The translations under genes were made by a program, and so were the position numbers. DNA of 22,104 nucleotides from Clostridiales bacterium. Lineage in GTDB: Bacteria; Bacillota; Clostridia; Oscillospirales; CAG-272. Positions 16,538 to 22,104 of this stretch are shown here, piece after piece; the first letter of the stretch is position 1, and each line of letters starts with the position of its first letter. The stretch covers positions 1 through 22,104 of the forward strand of contig DXYE01000039.1 of NCBI GenBank assembly GCA_019415985.1, read 5' to 3'. A model generated the notes under the pieces. The model ran no database searches, had not been told where the DNA came from, and saw only the letters and a program-made list of their open reading frames with translations.

Positions 16538-16973
16538 ACGAACGCCAAATATATCCGATATACGAGTCTGAAATATTCCATTGCAGAAGAGGGTCACGCA
16601 TAACCAACCGAACGATATATACAAGCAATATGGCTGCGCAAACAATATAAAGCACCCAATTCTTCCACTTAACCGGAATATTTTTAAAAAATACTTTTTC
16701 ATGGATATAAAGAAAAAGAAGAGGTATAACAACAAAAAACAGAGGATACCAACGAAATGCCTCTGCAAAATCCAGCCTAAATACGGCAAGGCAGGCGCGT
16801 GATAGACCGCACCCCGGACAACTAATGCCAGTCAGCTTTACAAAGGGACAGCCAACTACAAAAATATACAGAAATCCAACGGCGAACGCGGTTATATGGA
16901 TGCACAAGAACCTCAGCAAACGCGTTCGCCGTCCTTCTGTTTTTTTCTCTGATTTCATTTGCCTAAAATCCAT
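16518..16973 (-). CDS. DUF2752 family membrane protein
   Basis: A 151-residue protein with three to four hydrophobic segments. The DUF2752 hallmark CPGCGLSRACLAVFRLDFAEAFRWYP (CPGCGL, then Arg, then WYP) is intact near residue 45-70, with hydrophobic segments at about 23-40 and 68-85 and two more in the second half. Its function is not established. A GGGAGA ribosome site precedes the ATG. The last 20 bases overlap the 3' end of the LTA synthase-like gene, so the two convergent transcripts share complementary ends. The family call is good; the biology is unknown. Confidence 0.85.
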   Translation of the reverse strand: MDFRQMKSEKKTEGRRTRLLRFLCIHITAFAVGFLYIFVVGCPFVKLTGISCPGCGLSRACLAVFRLDFAEAFRWYPLFFVVIPLLFLYIHEKVFFKNIPVKWKNWVLYIVCAAILLVYIVRLVMRDPLLQWNISDSYIGYIWRSFSGLGQ

Positions 16974-16990
16974 TCATCTCTCCCATGGTT

Positions 16991-17019
16991 TTGATCATTT
17001 TATTTTAAATATTATAACA
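16991..17019. promoter_or_regulatory. Overlapping divergent promoters
   Basis: On the + strand TTGATC (16991-16996), 16-base spacer, TATAAC (17013-17018) faces the HAD gene. On the - strand TATAAT (17016 down to 17011), with TG in the extended -10 position, faces the DUF2752 gene; its -35 is weak. The two -10 boxes occupy the same bases, so initiation in the two directions should be mutually exclusive at any moment. Confidence 0.6.
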
Positions 17020-17046
17020 TGTTTCTAATCTGAAAGGAAGCTTTTT

Positions 17047-17703
17047 ATGGCAAAAAGTCGATATCATACAGTACTGTTTGATCTGGACGGTACACTTATA
17101 GATTCGGGAAAAGGCATTACCCGCAGCGCAAGGCACGCTCTACTGCACTTCGGCATAGATGTTGCATGTTCGGAACTGAAGGCTTTTGTCGGCCCGCCCC
17201 TCAAATATTCCTTTATGGAACTCGCCCGTTTGACGCAGGATGAAGCAGAGGAGGCGATACGAATCTATCGCGAACGGTATCGAGACAAGGGGATATATGA
17301 AAATGAGGTGTATAAGGGAATCTTTGAAGTTTTAAATCAGCTTCAGGATGCAAACGTGACGCTGGCTGTCGCCACGTCCAAAGCTGAGATGTATGCGCTG
17401 AAAATCCTTGATATCTGCGGATTGTCCCCTTATTTTCACTGTATCGTCGGAAGCGAGCTCGACGGAAGGCGGACCGAAAAATGCGAGGTGATTGAGGAAA
17501 CACTGAGCCGTCTGAACCTTCAGCCGGGTAATACGGGAATTGTCATGGTCGGTGATAGAAAATACGACGCGTTGGGAGCTCATAAAATGAATATTGATGC
17601 GATTGGCGCTGCATATGGATACGCTCCGCGAGGGGAACTTGAAGCATCCGGATTTATTGCGCTTGCTCAGGCACCGCTCGATCTCCCTGCTTTGATTCTC
17701 TAA
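17047..17703 (+). CDS. HAD-superfamily phosphatase (phosphoglycolate phosphatase-like)
   Basis: A 218-residue haloacid-dehalogenase hydrolase of subfamily IA. Motif I is VLFDLDGTLIDSG (nucleophile and acid/base Asp), motif II is the Thr-Ser in AVATSKAEMY, the motif III Lys is probably in the GRRTEKCEVI region, and motif IV is MVGDRKYDALGAHK (Mg-binding Asp residues). A helical cap lies between motifs I and II. The family dephosphorylates small phosphorylated metabolites such as phosphoglycolate, sugar phosphates or nucleotides; the substrate is not predictable here. A strong AAAGGAAG site is 6 bases before the ATG. Confidence 0.9.
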   Translation: MAKSRYHTVLFDLDGTLIDSGKGITRSARHALLHFGIDVACSELKAFVGPPLKYSFMELARLTQDEAEEAIRIYRERYRDKGIYENEVYKGIFEVLNQLQDANVTLAVATSKAEMYALKILDICGLSPYFHCIVGSELDGRRTEKCEVIEETLSRLNLQPGNTGIVMVGDRKYDALGAHKMNIDAIGAAYGYAPRGELEASGFIALAQAPLDLPALIL

Positions 17704-17841
17704 TTTTGGTCATTTTCTTTGCATATTTAATAGTTTGTCTATATCATTGATTAAAAAACTTGCGTCTGAGTGTTCAAGCGTGTTCTATCTAATACAAGTC
17801 AATTATTCGTTAAGCCCTGGCCCCATAGTCCGGCTTCCTTT

Positions 17842-17894
17842 GCATATGAACATACTGCCCAGATGATAGGCATAAACAGTAGTTCATGTATGCC
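17842..17894 (+). repeat. Imperfect inverted repeats in the HAD-glycosyltransferase gap
   Basis: In the 278-base gap after the HAD gene, GGCATA (17869-17874) pairs with TATGCC (17889-17894), with inner AAC/GTT pairs. An alternative longer partner for the 3' arm is GCATATGAACATACTG (17842-17857). Only a short T-rich stretch (ATTTTC) follows, so a weak terminator or a structured leader is possible. Nothing else stands out in the gap except the ribosome site GGGGAG before the next ATG. Confidence 0.35.
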
Positions 17895-17981
17895 ATTTTC
17901 AAAACGTTAAAAGATGACGGACCTTTCAAAGTATCTCCATCACTGATAGAAAACGAAAATAACATAGGGGAGTATTAGCTC

Positions 17982-19214
17982 ATGAAGCAGAAAATACTAG
18001 TTATTGGCATTACCATGAATTGCGCGGGCACAGAAAAATCATTTCTGTCCTTCGCAAGTGCCCTTGATTACGGCAAATATGATGTGGATCTTCTCCTGGC
18101 TAAGAAGGAGGGACTGTTTCTTTCGCTCCTTCCTCCGCAGATCCGTATCATAGAAATGGAAGAATACGGAGATATGTTTCAACTTTCTTCTGGAAATGCA
18201 GTCAAAACGATCTGGAATTGTTTTGGAAAAAAAAATCCGCTGGTATTGTTTGAAGTCTTTCCCTATCTCCAGAAAATTTTGCTAAACAAAAAATCACGCT
18301 CAAAAACGGCTACAAGACTGTGGTGCAGGCTGCTACAGAAATTCCCGTCTGTGAAAGAAAACTATGATATAGCCGTTGCGTATTGGGGAGACCGCTCCAT
18401 GTTTTATATGGTAGATAAAGTCTCTGCAAAGAAAAAGATTGCATGGCTCCATTTTGATTACGGAAATCCCCCCCGTGACGACAAGACCTATCTGAATTAT
18501 TTTCTAAAATGTGATAGAGTTGTTACCGTTTCATCAGTTATAGATCAATCTCTTCGCAGCCATCTACCTCAGATTGCAGATCGATGTGTACTTATGGAAA
18601 ACATCAACAATCCTCAACTTGTACGTGAAATGGCCGGACATGGCGATTCCTTTACCGATCACTCCTTTGCCGGAAAGCGGATTTTAACGGTCGGCCGTAT
18701 CAGTGAGCAGAAGGGGTATGATATGGCCGTCGAGGCGCTCGCCCTGCTTTGCCGTGATGGATTTGATGTCAAATGGTATATTTTAGGCGGAGGAGAGGAA
18801 CAGGACATTCGGGTACTTCGGGACCAAGCAGCGACGCTGAACGTCGAAGACCGCCTGGTTTTTCTCGGTACAACGGTAAATCCGTATCCTTACATAAAGG
18901 ATTGTGACCTCTATGTACAGCCCTCACGCCATGAGGGAAAGCCTATTGCGGTCGAAGAAGCCAAAATTCTGAGTAAGCCCATTGTCGTCACCAACTATCT
19001 TTCCGCGCATGAACAGCTAAAAAATGGTTTATTCGGAGAAATCTGCGAAATATCATCGGAAGGTATTTATAGAAGCTGCAAGCATTTGCTTGAAAATTCT
19101 ACATTAAGAGAAGCATTTATGGAGGAACTTTCCAGACATACTTTCGGCAATTCCGAAGAAATTCAAAAATTTTATCAAATGGTGAAGTACGACAGCCGTG
19201 AAAGCAAAAGTTAG
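17982..19214 (+). CDS. Glycosyltransferase, GT4/GT1-like (GT-B fold)
   Basis: A 410-residue cytoplasmic or membrane-associated glycosyltransferase. The N-terminal half starts KILVIGITMNCAGTEKSFLSF, the acceptor-side Rossmann domain with its glycine/Thr-Glu-Lys loop. The C-terminal half has ILTVGRISEQKGYDMAVEAL, the nucleotide-sugar domain entry, then VQPSRHEGKPIAVEEAKIL, the EX7E donor-binding motif of family 4. There is no signal peptide. The substrate is unknown; proximity to an LTA synthase-like gene makes a surface-glycan role plausible but not demonstrated. A GGGGAG site is 9 bases from the ATG. A bulky stretch around residues 60-125 (KKNPLVLFEVFPYL region) is typical of the capsule/exopolysaccharide-type relatives. 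Confidence 0.9.
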   Translation: MKQKILVIGITMNCAGTEKSFLSFASALDYGKYDVDLLLAKKEGLFLSLLPPQIRIIEMEEYGDMFQLSSGNAVKTIWNCFGKKNPLVLFEVFPYLQKILLNKKSRSKTATRLWCRLLQKFPSVKENYDIAVAYWGDRSMFYMVDKVSAKKKIAWLHFDYGNPPRDDKTYLNYFLKCDRVVTVSSVIDQSLRSHLPQIADRCVLMENINNPQLVREMAGHGDSFTDHSFAGKRILTVGRISEQKGYDMAVEALALLCRDGFDVKWYILGGGEEQDIRVLRDQAATLNVEDRLVFLGTTVNPYPYIKDCDLYVQPSRHEGKPIAVEEAKILSKPIVVTNYLSAHEQLKNGLFGEICEISSEGIYRSCKHLLENSTLREAFMEELSRHTFGNSEEIQKFYQMVKYDSRESKS

Positions 19215-19396
19215 AAAATTAAAATAGAGTGAAAATCCGCACTTAATTATAAAATAAAAGACTGAGTAAAAACATTGCCAGGCGACCACTCTGTTTATTC
19301 ATAAACCATATATAAATGATCTAATTTTGTTATTCGCTTCTTTCTTTTACACATAGAGGTCTTTTGCTGAATTTAGTCGAAAATCAAGTGCAAAAC

Positions 19397-19425
19397 TTGA
19401 CAGAACTGTCATTATTTGATATAAT
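19397..19425 (+). promoter_or_regulatory. Perfect-consensus promoter of the preQ1 transporter unit
   Basis: TTGACA (19397-19402), 17-base spacer, TATAAT (19420-19425), with TG in the extended -10 position. All 12 hexamer bases match sigma-A consensus. A perfect inverted repeat TGACAG-AA-CTGTCA (19398-19411) overlaps the -35. Upstream of it, 19215-19396 is AT-rich and shows no gene or clear terminator. Confidence 0.9.
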
Positions 19426-19452
19426 AGGCCGTGCTGAAACAAAACAAAATCA

Positions 19453-19491
19453 GACAGTTCGTGACCATCCTGTCGTTAAACAAAACTACGG
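19453..19491 (+). ncRNA. preQ1-I riboswitch aptamer
   Basis: Stem P1 is GACAG (19453-19457) with CTGTC (19470-19474), enclosing a 12-base loop TTCGTGACCATC. It is followed by the A-rich tail GTTAAACAAAACTACGG (19475-19491). The loop's CGTG (19460-19463) can pair with tail TACG (19487-19490) to make the H-type pseudoknot typical of preQ1-I. The arrangement closely follows the known Bacillus and Thermoanaerobacter aptamers. Position, about 20 bases into the transcript and ahead of a queuosine-precursor transporter gene, supports the call. The downstream terminator makes it an expected OFF switch. Confidence 0.85.
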
Positions 19492-19526
19492 AAACCACAT
19501 ATGATATTATATTTTCATATGTTTTT

Positions 19527-19573
19527 GCTTCCATGTCTGATGGCAGAGTTCCATCAAACACGGAAGCTTTTTT
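19527..19573 (+). terminator. Riboswitch-controlled terminator
   Basis: GCTTCCATGTCTGATGG (19527-19543) pairs with CCATCAAACACGGAAGC (19551-19567), 17 positions with two mismatches and a 7-base loop, followed by six Ts. A competing antiterminator is visible: 19497-19504 pairs perfectly with 19515-19522, and outside it 19487-19493 pairs with 19529-19535 with one mismatch. That outer pairing takes both the pseudoknot tail of the aptamer and the terminator's 5' arm, so ligand binding and antitermination exclude each other. Confidence 0.85.
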
Positions 19574-19605
19574 ATCGCGGCGGGATTTCAGAAAGGACGC
19601 TTATC

Positions 19606-20307
19606 ATGAATGAGTGCTTATTGCTTATTAGTATTCCCGTTATGTACGGGGCGCTTTTGCTTACTTACAGACTCTTTGGAACAAAGGGGCTAACACCGTT
19701 TCTCGTTTTTGCCACTGTACTCGCCAATATCGAGGTACTTATCCTCGTGAAAGCGTTTGGCATCGAAATGACACTCGGAAATATTTTGTTTGCAACAACC
19801 TTTGTCGTCACGGATATATTGAGTGAGAATGTCGGGAAACAGGCTGCGAAACAGGCGGTTAATATTGGTATATTTCTCTCAATACTTTTTGTTGTAGTAT
19901 CACAATCCTGGTTTCTGTATATGCCTAGTGTTAACGACTGGGCCTCTACCTCCATACGTACGCTTTTTGCAAATACACCGCGCCTGATTCTGGTCAGCAT
20001 GGCTGTTTACGCTCTTGTACAGCGCTTTGACGTCTGGCTCTACCATACGATTTGGTCTGCCACCGAAAAGAAATACGGCGACAGACGGAAAGGCCTCTGG
20101 CTGCGCAACAATGCCGCAACCATGGCTTCTCAGCTTCTGAACGCCGTACTCTATAATATCGGTGCCTTTTGGGGTATTTATTCAACCGAGACGTTGATGC
20201 AAATCATCATCTCTACCTTTGCCATATATGTGGTTACCAGTCTCTGTGACACGCCCGTGGTTTATCTAGCAAGGCGTATGCGTGAAAAAGGCATGATACC
20301 CAATTAA
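19606..20307 (+). CDS. Queuosine precursor transporter, YhhQ (VUT) family
   Basis: A 233-residue integral membrane protein with about six hydrophobic segments, for import of queuosine precursors (preQ0/preQ1 or queuine). Family signatures are FLVFATVLANIEVLILVKAFG, FATTFVVTDILSENVGKQAAKQAVNIG and WLRNNAATMASQLLNAVLYN, then CDTPVVYLARR near the end. ATG 19606 is chosen because GAAAGGA sits 8 bases upstream and the terminator hairpin ends just before it. Upstream codons in the same frame would translate the riboswitch. Expression should be repressed when preQ1 is abundant. The stop codon is only 2 bases from the stop of the opposing gene. Confidence 0.92.
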   Translation: MNECLLLISIPVMYGALLLTYRLFGTKGLTPFLVFATVLANIEVLILVKAFGIEMTLGNILFATTFVVTDILSENVGKQAAKQAVNIGIFLSILFVVVSQSWFLYMPSVNDWASTSIRTLFANTPRLILVSMAVYALVQRFDVWLYHTIWSATEKKYGDRRKGLWLRNNAATMASQLLNAVLYNIGAFWGIYSTETLMQIIISTFAIYVVTSLCDTPVVYLARRMREKGMIPN

Positions 20308-20309
20308 AC

Positions 20310-20474
20310 TCACGATCCATCTTTTTCGTCACGATCCTTACGGAGAGCGGTCAACTTGTTCAAAAGAATTACGGTGAGGATAATAACGCAGGTGACAATG
20401 AAAATACCAAGCATGCCCTTTCCCATGATCGGCAGTGTATCAAGAAATCCCTGTATATTTATTTTAAATGGCAT
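20310..20474 (-). CDS. OadG-like gamma subunit of a Na+ pump decarboxylase
   Basis: A 54-residue protein starting MPFKINIQGFLDTLPIM, with one membrane helix (about residues 20-38, GMLGIFIVTCVIILTVILL) and a charged cytoplasmic tail (RKDRDEKDGS). This layout, and its place directly after a beta-subunit gene, matches the gamma (OadG-like) subunit that anchors and assembles Na+-translocating decarboxylases. ATG 20474 is preferred because GAGAGGGAAG lies just upstream; a longer in-frame reading from 20519 would overlap the beta stop. It lies 34 bases after the beta gene and ends tail to tail with the transporter gene. Very short for the family (usually about 80), so the call rests mainly on context. 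Confidence 0.7.
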   Translation of the reverse strand: MPFKINIQGFLDTLPIMGKGMLGIFIVTCVIILTVILLNKLTALRKDRDEKDGS

Positions 20475-20508
20475 AATACTTCCCTCTCTTTCCTTCTTTA
20501 TGTGACAT

Positions 20509-21630
20509 TCATATAACAAAGTTTAGAAGAAGACCGCCGGCGATCACGGATGCAATTTGGCCAGATACATTTGCGCCGACCGCATGCATCAAGAGAAAAT
20601 TTTGATTGTCTTCTGCCAATCCCATTTTATGAACAACTCTGGCCGACATGGGAAATGCTGAAATGCCGGCTGCCCCAATCATAGGGTTAATTTTCTTTTT
20701 CAAAAACAGGTTCATAACCTTAGCAAACAATACGCCGCCAAAGGTATCGAAAACGAAGGCGATCAATCCAAGCGCCAATATCATCAGGGTATCTACACGC
20801 AGAAACGCTTCAGCCTGCATTTTTGACGCTACAGTCAGTCCGAGCAGCAAGGTTACAAGATTGGCAAGCATATTTTGTGCACATTCCGAAAGGGAGTTCA
20901 ATACCCCGCATTCACGGATCAAATTACCAAACATCAAAAAGCCAATCAAAGCAACGGACCGTGGCGCCACAAGTCCGGTAATGACGGTAATCAATATGGG
21001 AAACAAAATACGTGTCAACTTAGAAACGGATTTTTGTTCATACGGCATGCGGATCATCCGTTCGTGTTTGGTTGTAATGAGCCGTATAATCGGCGGCTGA
21101 ACAATAGGGACCAGTGCCATATAAGAATATGCGGCAATAATTATAGGGCCGATATAGTCGGATTTCAGAAAGTTTGCCACAAAAATGGAGGTCGGTCCAT
21201 CTGCCGCGCCTATTATGGCAATAGATGCGGCATCCTTCAAGGCAAATCCCATAAGGGAGGCCATGCTCAATGTGAAAAAAATACCGAATTGCGCAGCCGC
21301 GCCAAACAACAATAGCTTGGGATTTTCCAACAGTGGACCAAAATCGATCATTGCGCCGATACCAATAAACAGCAGCAGAGGAAACAGTTCGTTGGCAATT
21401 CCGGCATTAAACAACAGATCGATAACACCAGCCTCTGTTTCACCGTTTACAATCTGGTCAACAGCACCGGACATGGGAAGATTGACGAGAATCGCACCGA
21501 ATCCCATCGGCAGAAGCAGCGCGGGTTCCATTTTTTTTCGAATCGCCAAAAAGATCAGCACGCCGCCTATGATCCACATTACGATCTGCTGCCATTGCAA
21601 CTTCAATAAGTTCTCATATAAAACTTCCAT
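20509..21630 (-). CDS. Na+-translocating decarboxylase beta subunit (OadB/GcdB family)
   Basis: A 373-residue polytopic membrane protein, full length for the beta subunit of oxaloacetate, glutaconyl-CoA or methylmalonyl-CoA decarboxylases, which couples decarboxylation of carboxybiotin to Na+ export. Family motifs: EPALLLPMGFGAILVNLP, IGIGAMIDFGPLLENP, GAADGPTSIFVANFL with the conserved Asp used for Na+/H+ coupling, YSYMALVPIVQPPI, NPMIGAAGISAFPMSARVV and FLLMHAVGANVSGQIASV. Which decarboxylase it serves is unknown, since no alpha (carboxyltransferase) or biotin carrier gene is in the window. The ATG has no SD at normal distance (see the ribosome-site entry). A structured, riboswitch-like leader precedes it. 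Confidence 0.93.
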   Translation of the reverse strand: MEVLYENLLKLQWQQIVMWIIGGVLIFLAIRKKMEPALLLPMGFGAILVNLPMSGAVDQIVNGETEAGVIDLLFNAGIANELFPLLLFIGIGAMIDFGPLLENPKLLLFGAAAQFGIFFTLSMASLMGFALKDAASIAIIGAADGPTSIFVANFLKSDYIGPIIIAAYSYMALVPIVQPPIIRLITTKHERMIRMPYEQKSVSKLTRILFPILITVITGLVAPRSVALIGFLMFGNLIRECGVLNSLSECAQNMLANLVTLLLGLTVASKMQAEAFLRVDTLMILALGLIAFVFDTFGGVLFAKVMNLFLKKKINPMIGAAGISAFPMSARVVHKMGLAEDNQNFLLMHAVGANVSGQIASVIAGGLLLNFVI

Positions 21631-21642
21631 TTTTAAATTTTA

Positions 21643-21664
21643 CAGTTCAACAGAACTGCTCCTT
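21643..21664 (-). promoter_or_regulatory. Displaced ribosome site with hairpin before the beta-subunit gene
   Basis: On the - strand AAGGAG (21664-21659) is followed by a perfect 6-bp hairpin CAGTTC-TGTT-GAACTG (21658-21643) and then 12 AT-rich bases to the ATG at 21630. The linear distance from SD to ATG is 28 bases, far too long, but the hairpin would bring it to 12. An in-frame TAA (21642-21640) rules out an upstream start in this frame apart from a 10-codon mini-ORF from 21672. Confidence 0.5.
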
Positions 21665-21727
21665 TCTTTCATAAACGGTTATTCATGTCAGCTGACCGGC
21701 ATGGTATGTAGCATTTCAGCCAGAAAA

Positions 21728-21813
21728 CCAAAAAAAGACCCTTATAGCACAAATTTCCGATCCTTTTAAATCGGTAAAACTTGCCATAAAAGTCTTGCTT
21801 TTTATAATAAGGG
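21728..21813 (-). terminator. Candidate conditional terminator in the beta-subunit leader
   Basis: On the - strand CCCTTAT (21813-21807) can pair with ATAAGGG (21745-21739), which is followed at once by TC and seven Ts (to about 21730). The arms enclose a smaller hairpin (CCGAT 21774-21770 / ATCGG 21761-21757). The 5' arm lies inside the riboswitch-like element, so aptamer folding and termination would compete. The closing stem is short for a terminator. Confidence 0.5.
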
Positions 21814-21880
21814 CGGGAGACAGTATCCTCCGTATTGTCGCCGCTTATGGCACTGTTGCGTGCAAGCTACTCCCTTTTAT
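21786..21880 (-). ncRNA. yybP-ykoY (Mn2+) riboswitch-like leader
   Basis: Read on the - strand, ATAAAAG (21880-21874) pairs with CTTTTAT (21792-21786), closing a domain that begins GGAGTAGC and ends AGCAAGA. Those flanks match the yybP-ykoY aptamer as I remember it from the Lactococcus structure (GGAGUAGC at the 5' side, AGCAAGAC at the 3' side). Inside are one hairpin (GCTTGCAC with GTGC..AAGC) and a second arm containing GCGACAATACGG, reminiscent of the conserved ACAUAC loop. It ends about 155 bases before the decarboxylase beta gene. The rest of this 474-base gap (21881-22104) shows no gene and no convincing promoter. Confidence 0.65.
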
Positions 21881-22104
21881 CAGCCGAAGAACGGATATTT
21901 TGATAAAAACAAATTACATCAACCTGTGAGATCTTATCCCGTGTAAGTTAAATCCCTTTATGTAAAATACAAATTCTACTATCATACTTTTACGAACTGA
22001 ATCTCGGACAATTTTGTGATGACAGAGAAAAACGCAGATGAACAAATCTTCTGTGCACGGTTTACTGCTGTTTTACGACGATGTAATGCTACGTCGTGTA
22101 TATT

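Noticed and set aside
17842..17894. Terminator after the HAD gene
   Set aside because: The stem is broken by mismatches and is not followed by a proper T-run, so it is kept only as an inverted repeat.
20312..20338. Direct repeat CACGATCC in the tail of the gamma-like gene
   Set aside because: It reflects repeated charged codons in a low-complexity tail; too short to be meaningful.
21185..21769. Open frame on the + strand opposite the decarboxylase beta gene
   Set aside because: It is the complement of a full-length membrane-protein gene with intact motifs; the translated product has no recognisable domain.
22057..22095. Inverted repeat ACGACG / CGTCGT near the right edge
   Set aside because: Only 6 bp, no T-run, and its context is cut by the window edge, so no function can be argued.

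Overview
The window reads as the chromosome of a Gram-positive, low-to-medium GC Firmicute, most likely a clostridial gut-type anaerobe. The reasons are strong AAAGGAG-type ribosome sites, consensus sigma-A promoters, an LTA synthase-family protein, a Clostridia-style aro gene order, a preQ1 riboswitch ahead of a queuosine-precursor transporter, and a biotin-type Na+-pump subunit pair. Genes are dense, and I see no insertion sequence, CRISPR array, tRNA or rRNA.

Region 1 (1-5694, + strand) is a catabolic cluster: the tail of an HpcH/HpaI-type aldolase, a gene-poor scar, an aldo/keto reductase, an unusual Gfo/Idh/MocA oxidoreductase, an FGGY sugar kinase and an amidohydrolase-2 family hydrolase. 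Together they look like a pathway for an unusual sugar or sugar-acid ending in retro-aldol cleavage. The substrate cannot be read from the sequence. A strong terminator at 5735-5785 closes the block.

Region 2 (5925-14293, + strand) is an aromatic amino acid operon: aroF-type DAHP synthase, tyrA, aroB, aroA, aroC, pheA and a fused aroE-aroK. It covers every chorismate-pathway step except 3-dehydroquinate dehydratase, and adds the Phe and Tyr branches. It is preceded by a strong promoter, a 20-codon leader ORF with eight consecutive aromatic codons (YFYFYFWF), a hairpin built on those codons, a plausible antiterminator and a strong intrinsic terminator. This is the architecture of ribosome-mediated attenuation, where a T-box would be more usual in Firmicutes.

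Region 3 (14380-19214) is mixed cell-envelope and housekeeping content: an LTA synthase-like phosphoglycerol transferase with an extra C-terminal Ig-like (IPT/TIG-like) region, a convergent DUF2752 membrane protein, a HAD phosphatase transcribed divergently from it, and a family-4-like glycosyltransferase.

Region 4 (19397-20307) is a perfect-consensus promoter, a preQ1-I riboswitch with a mutually exclusive terminator/antiterminator, and a YhhQ-family queuosine-precursor transporter.

Region 5 (20310-22104, - strand) encodes a beta subunit of a Na+-translocating decarboxylase and a tiny gamma-like subunit, with no alpha or biotin-carrier subunit in the window. Their leader carries a structure closely resembling the yybP-ykoY (Mn2+) riboswitch. 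An orphan sodium-pump subunit behind an apparent Mn2+ sensor is, with the aro attenuator, the most interesting observation here.
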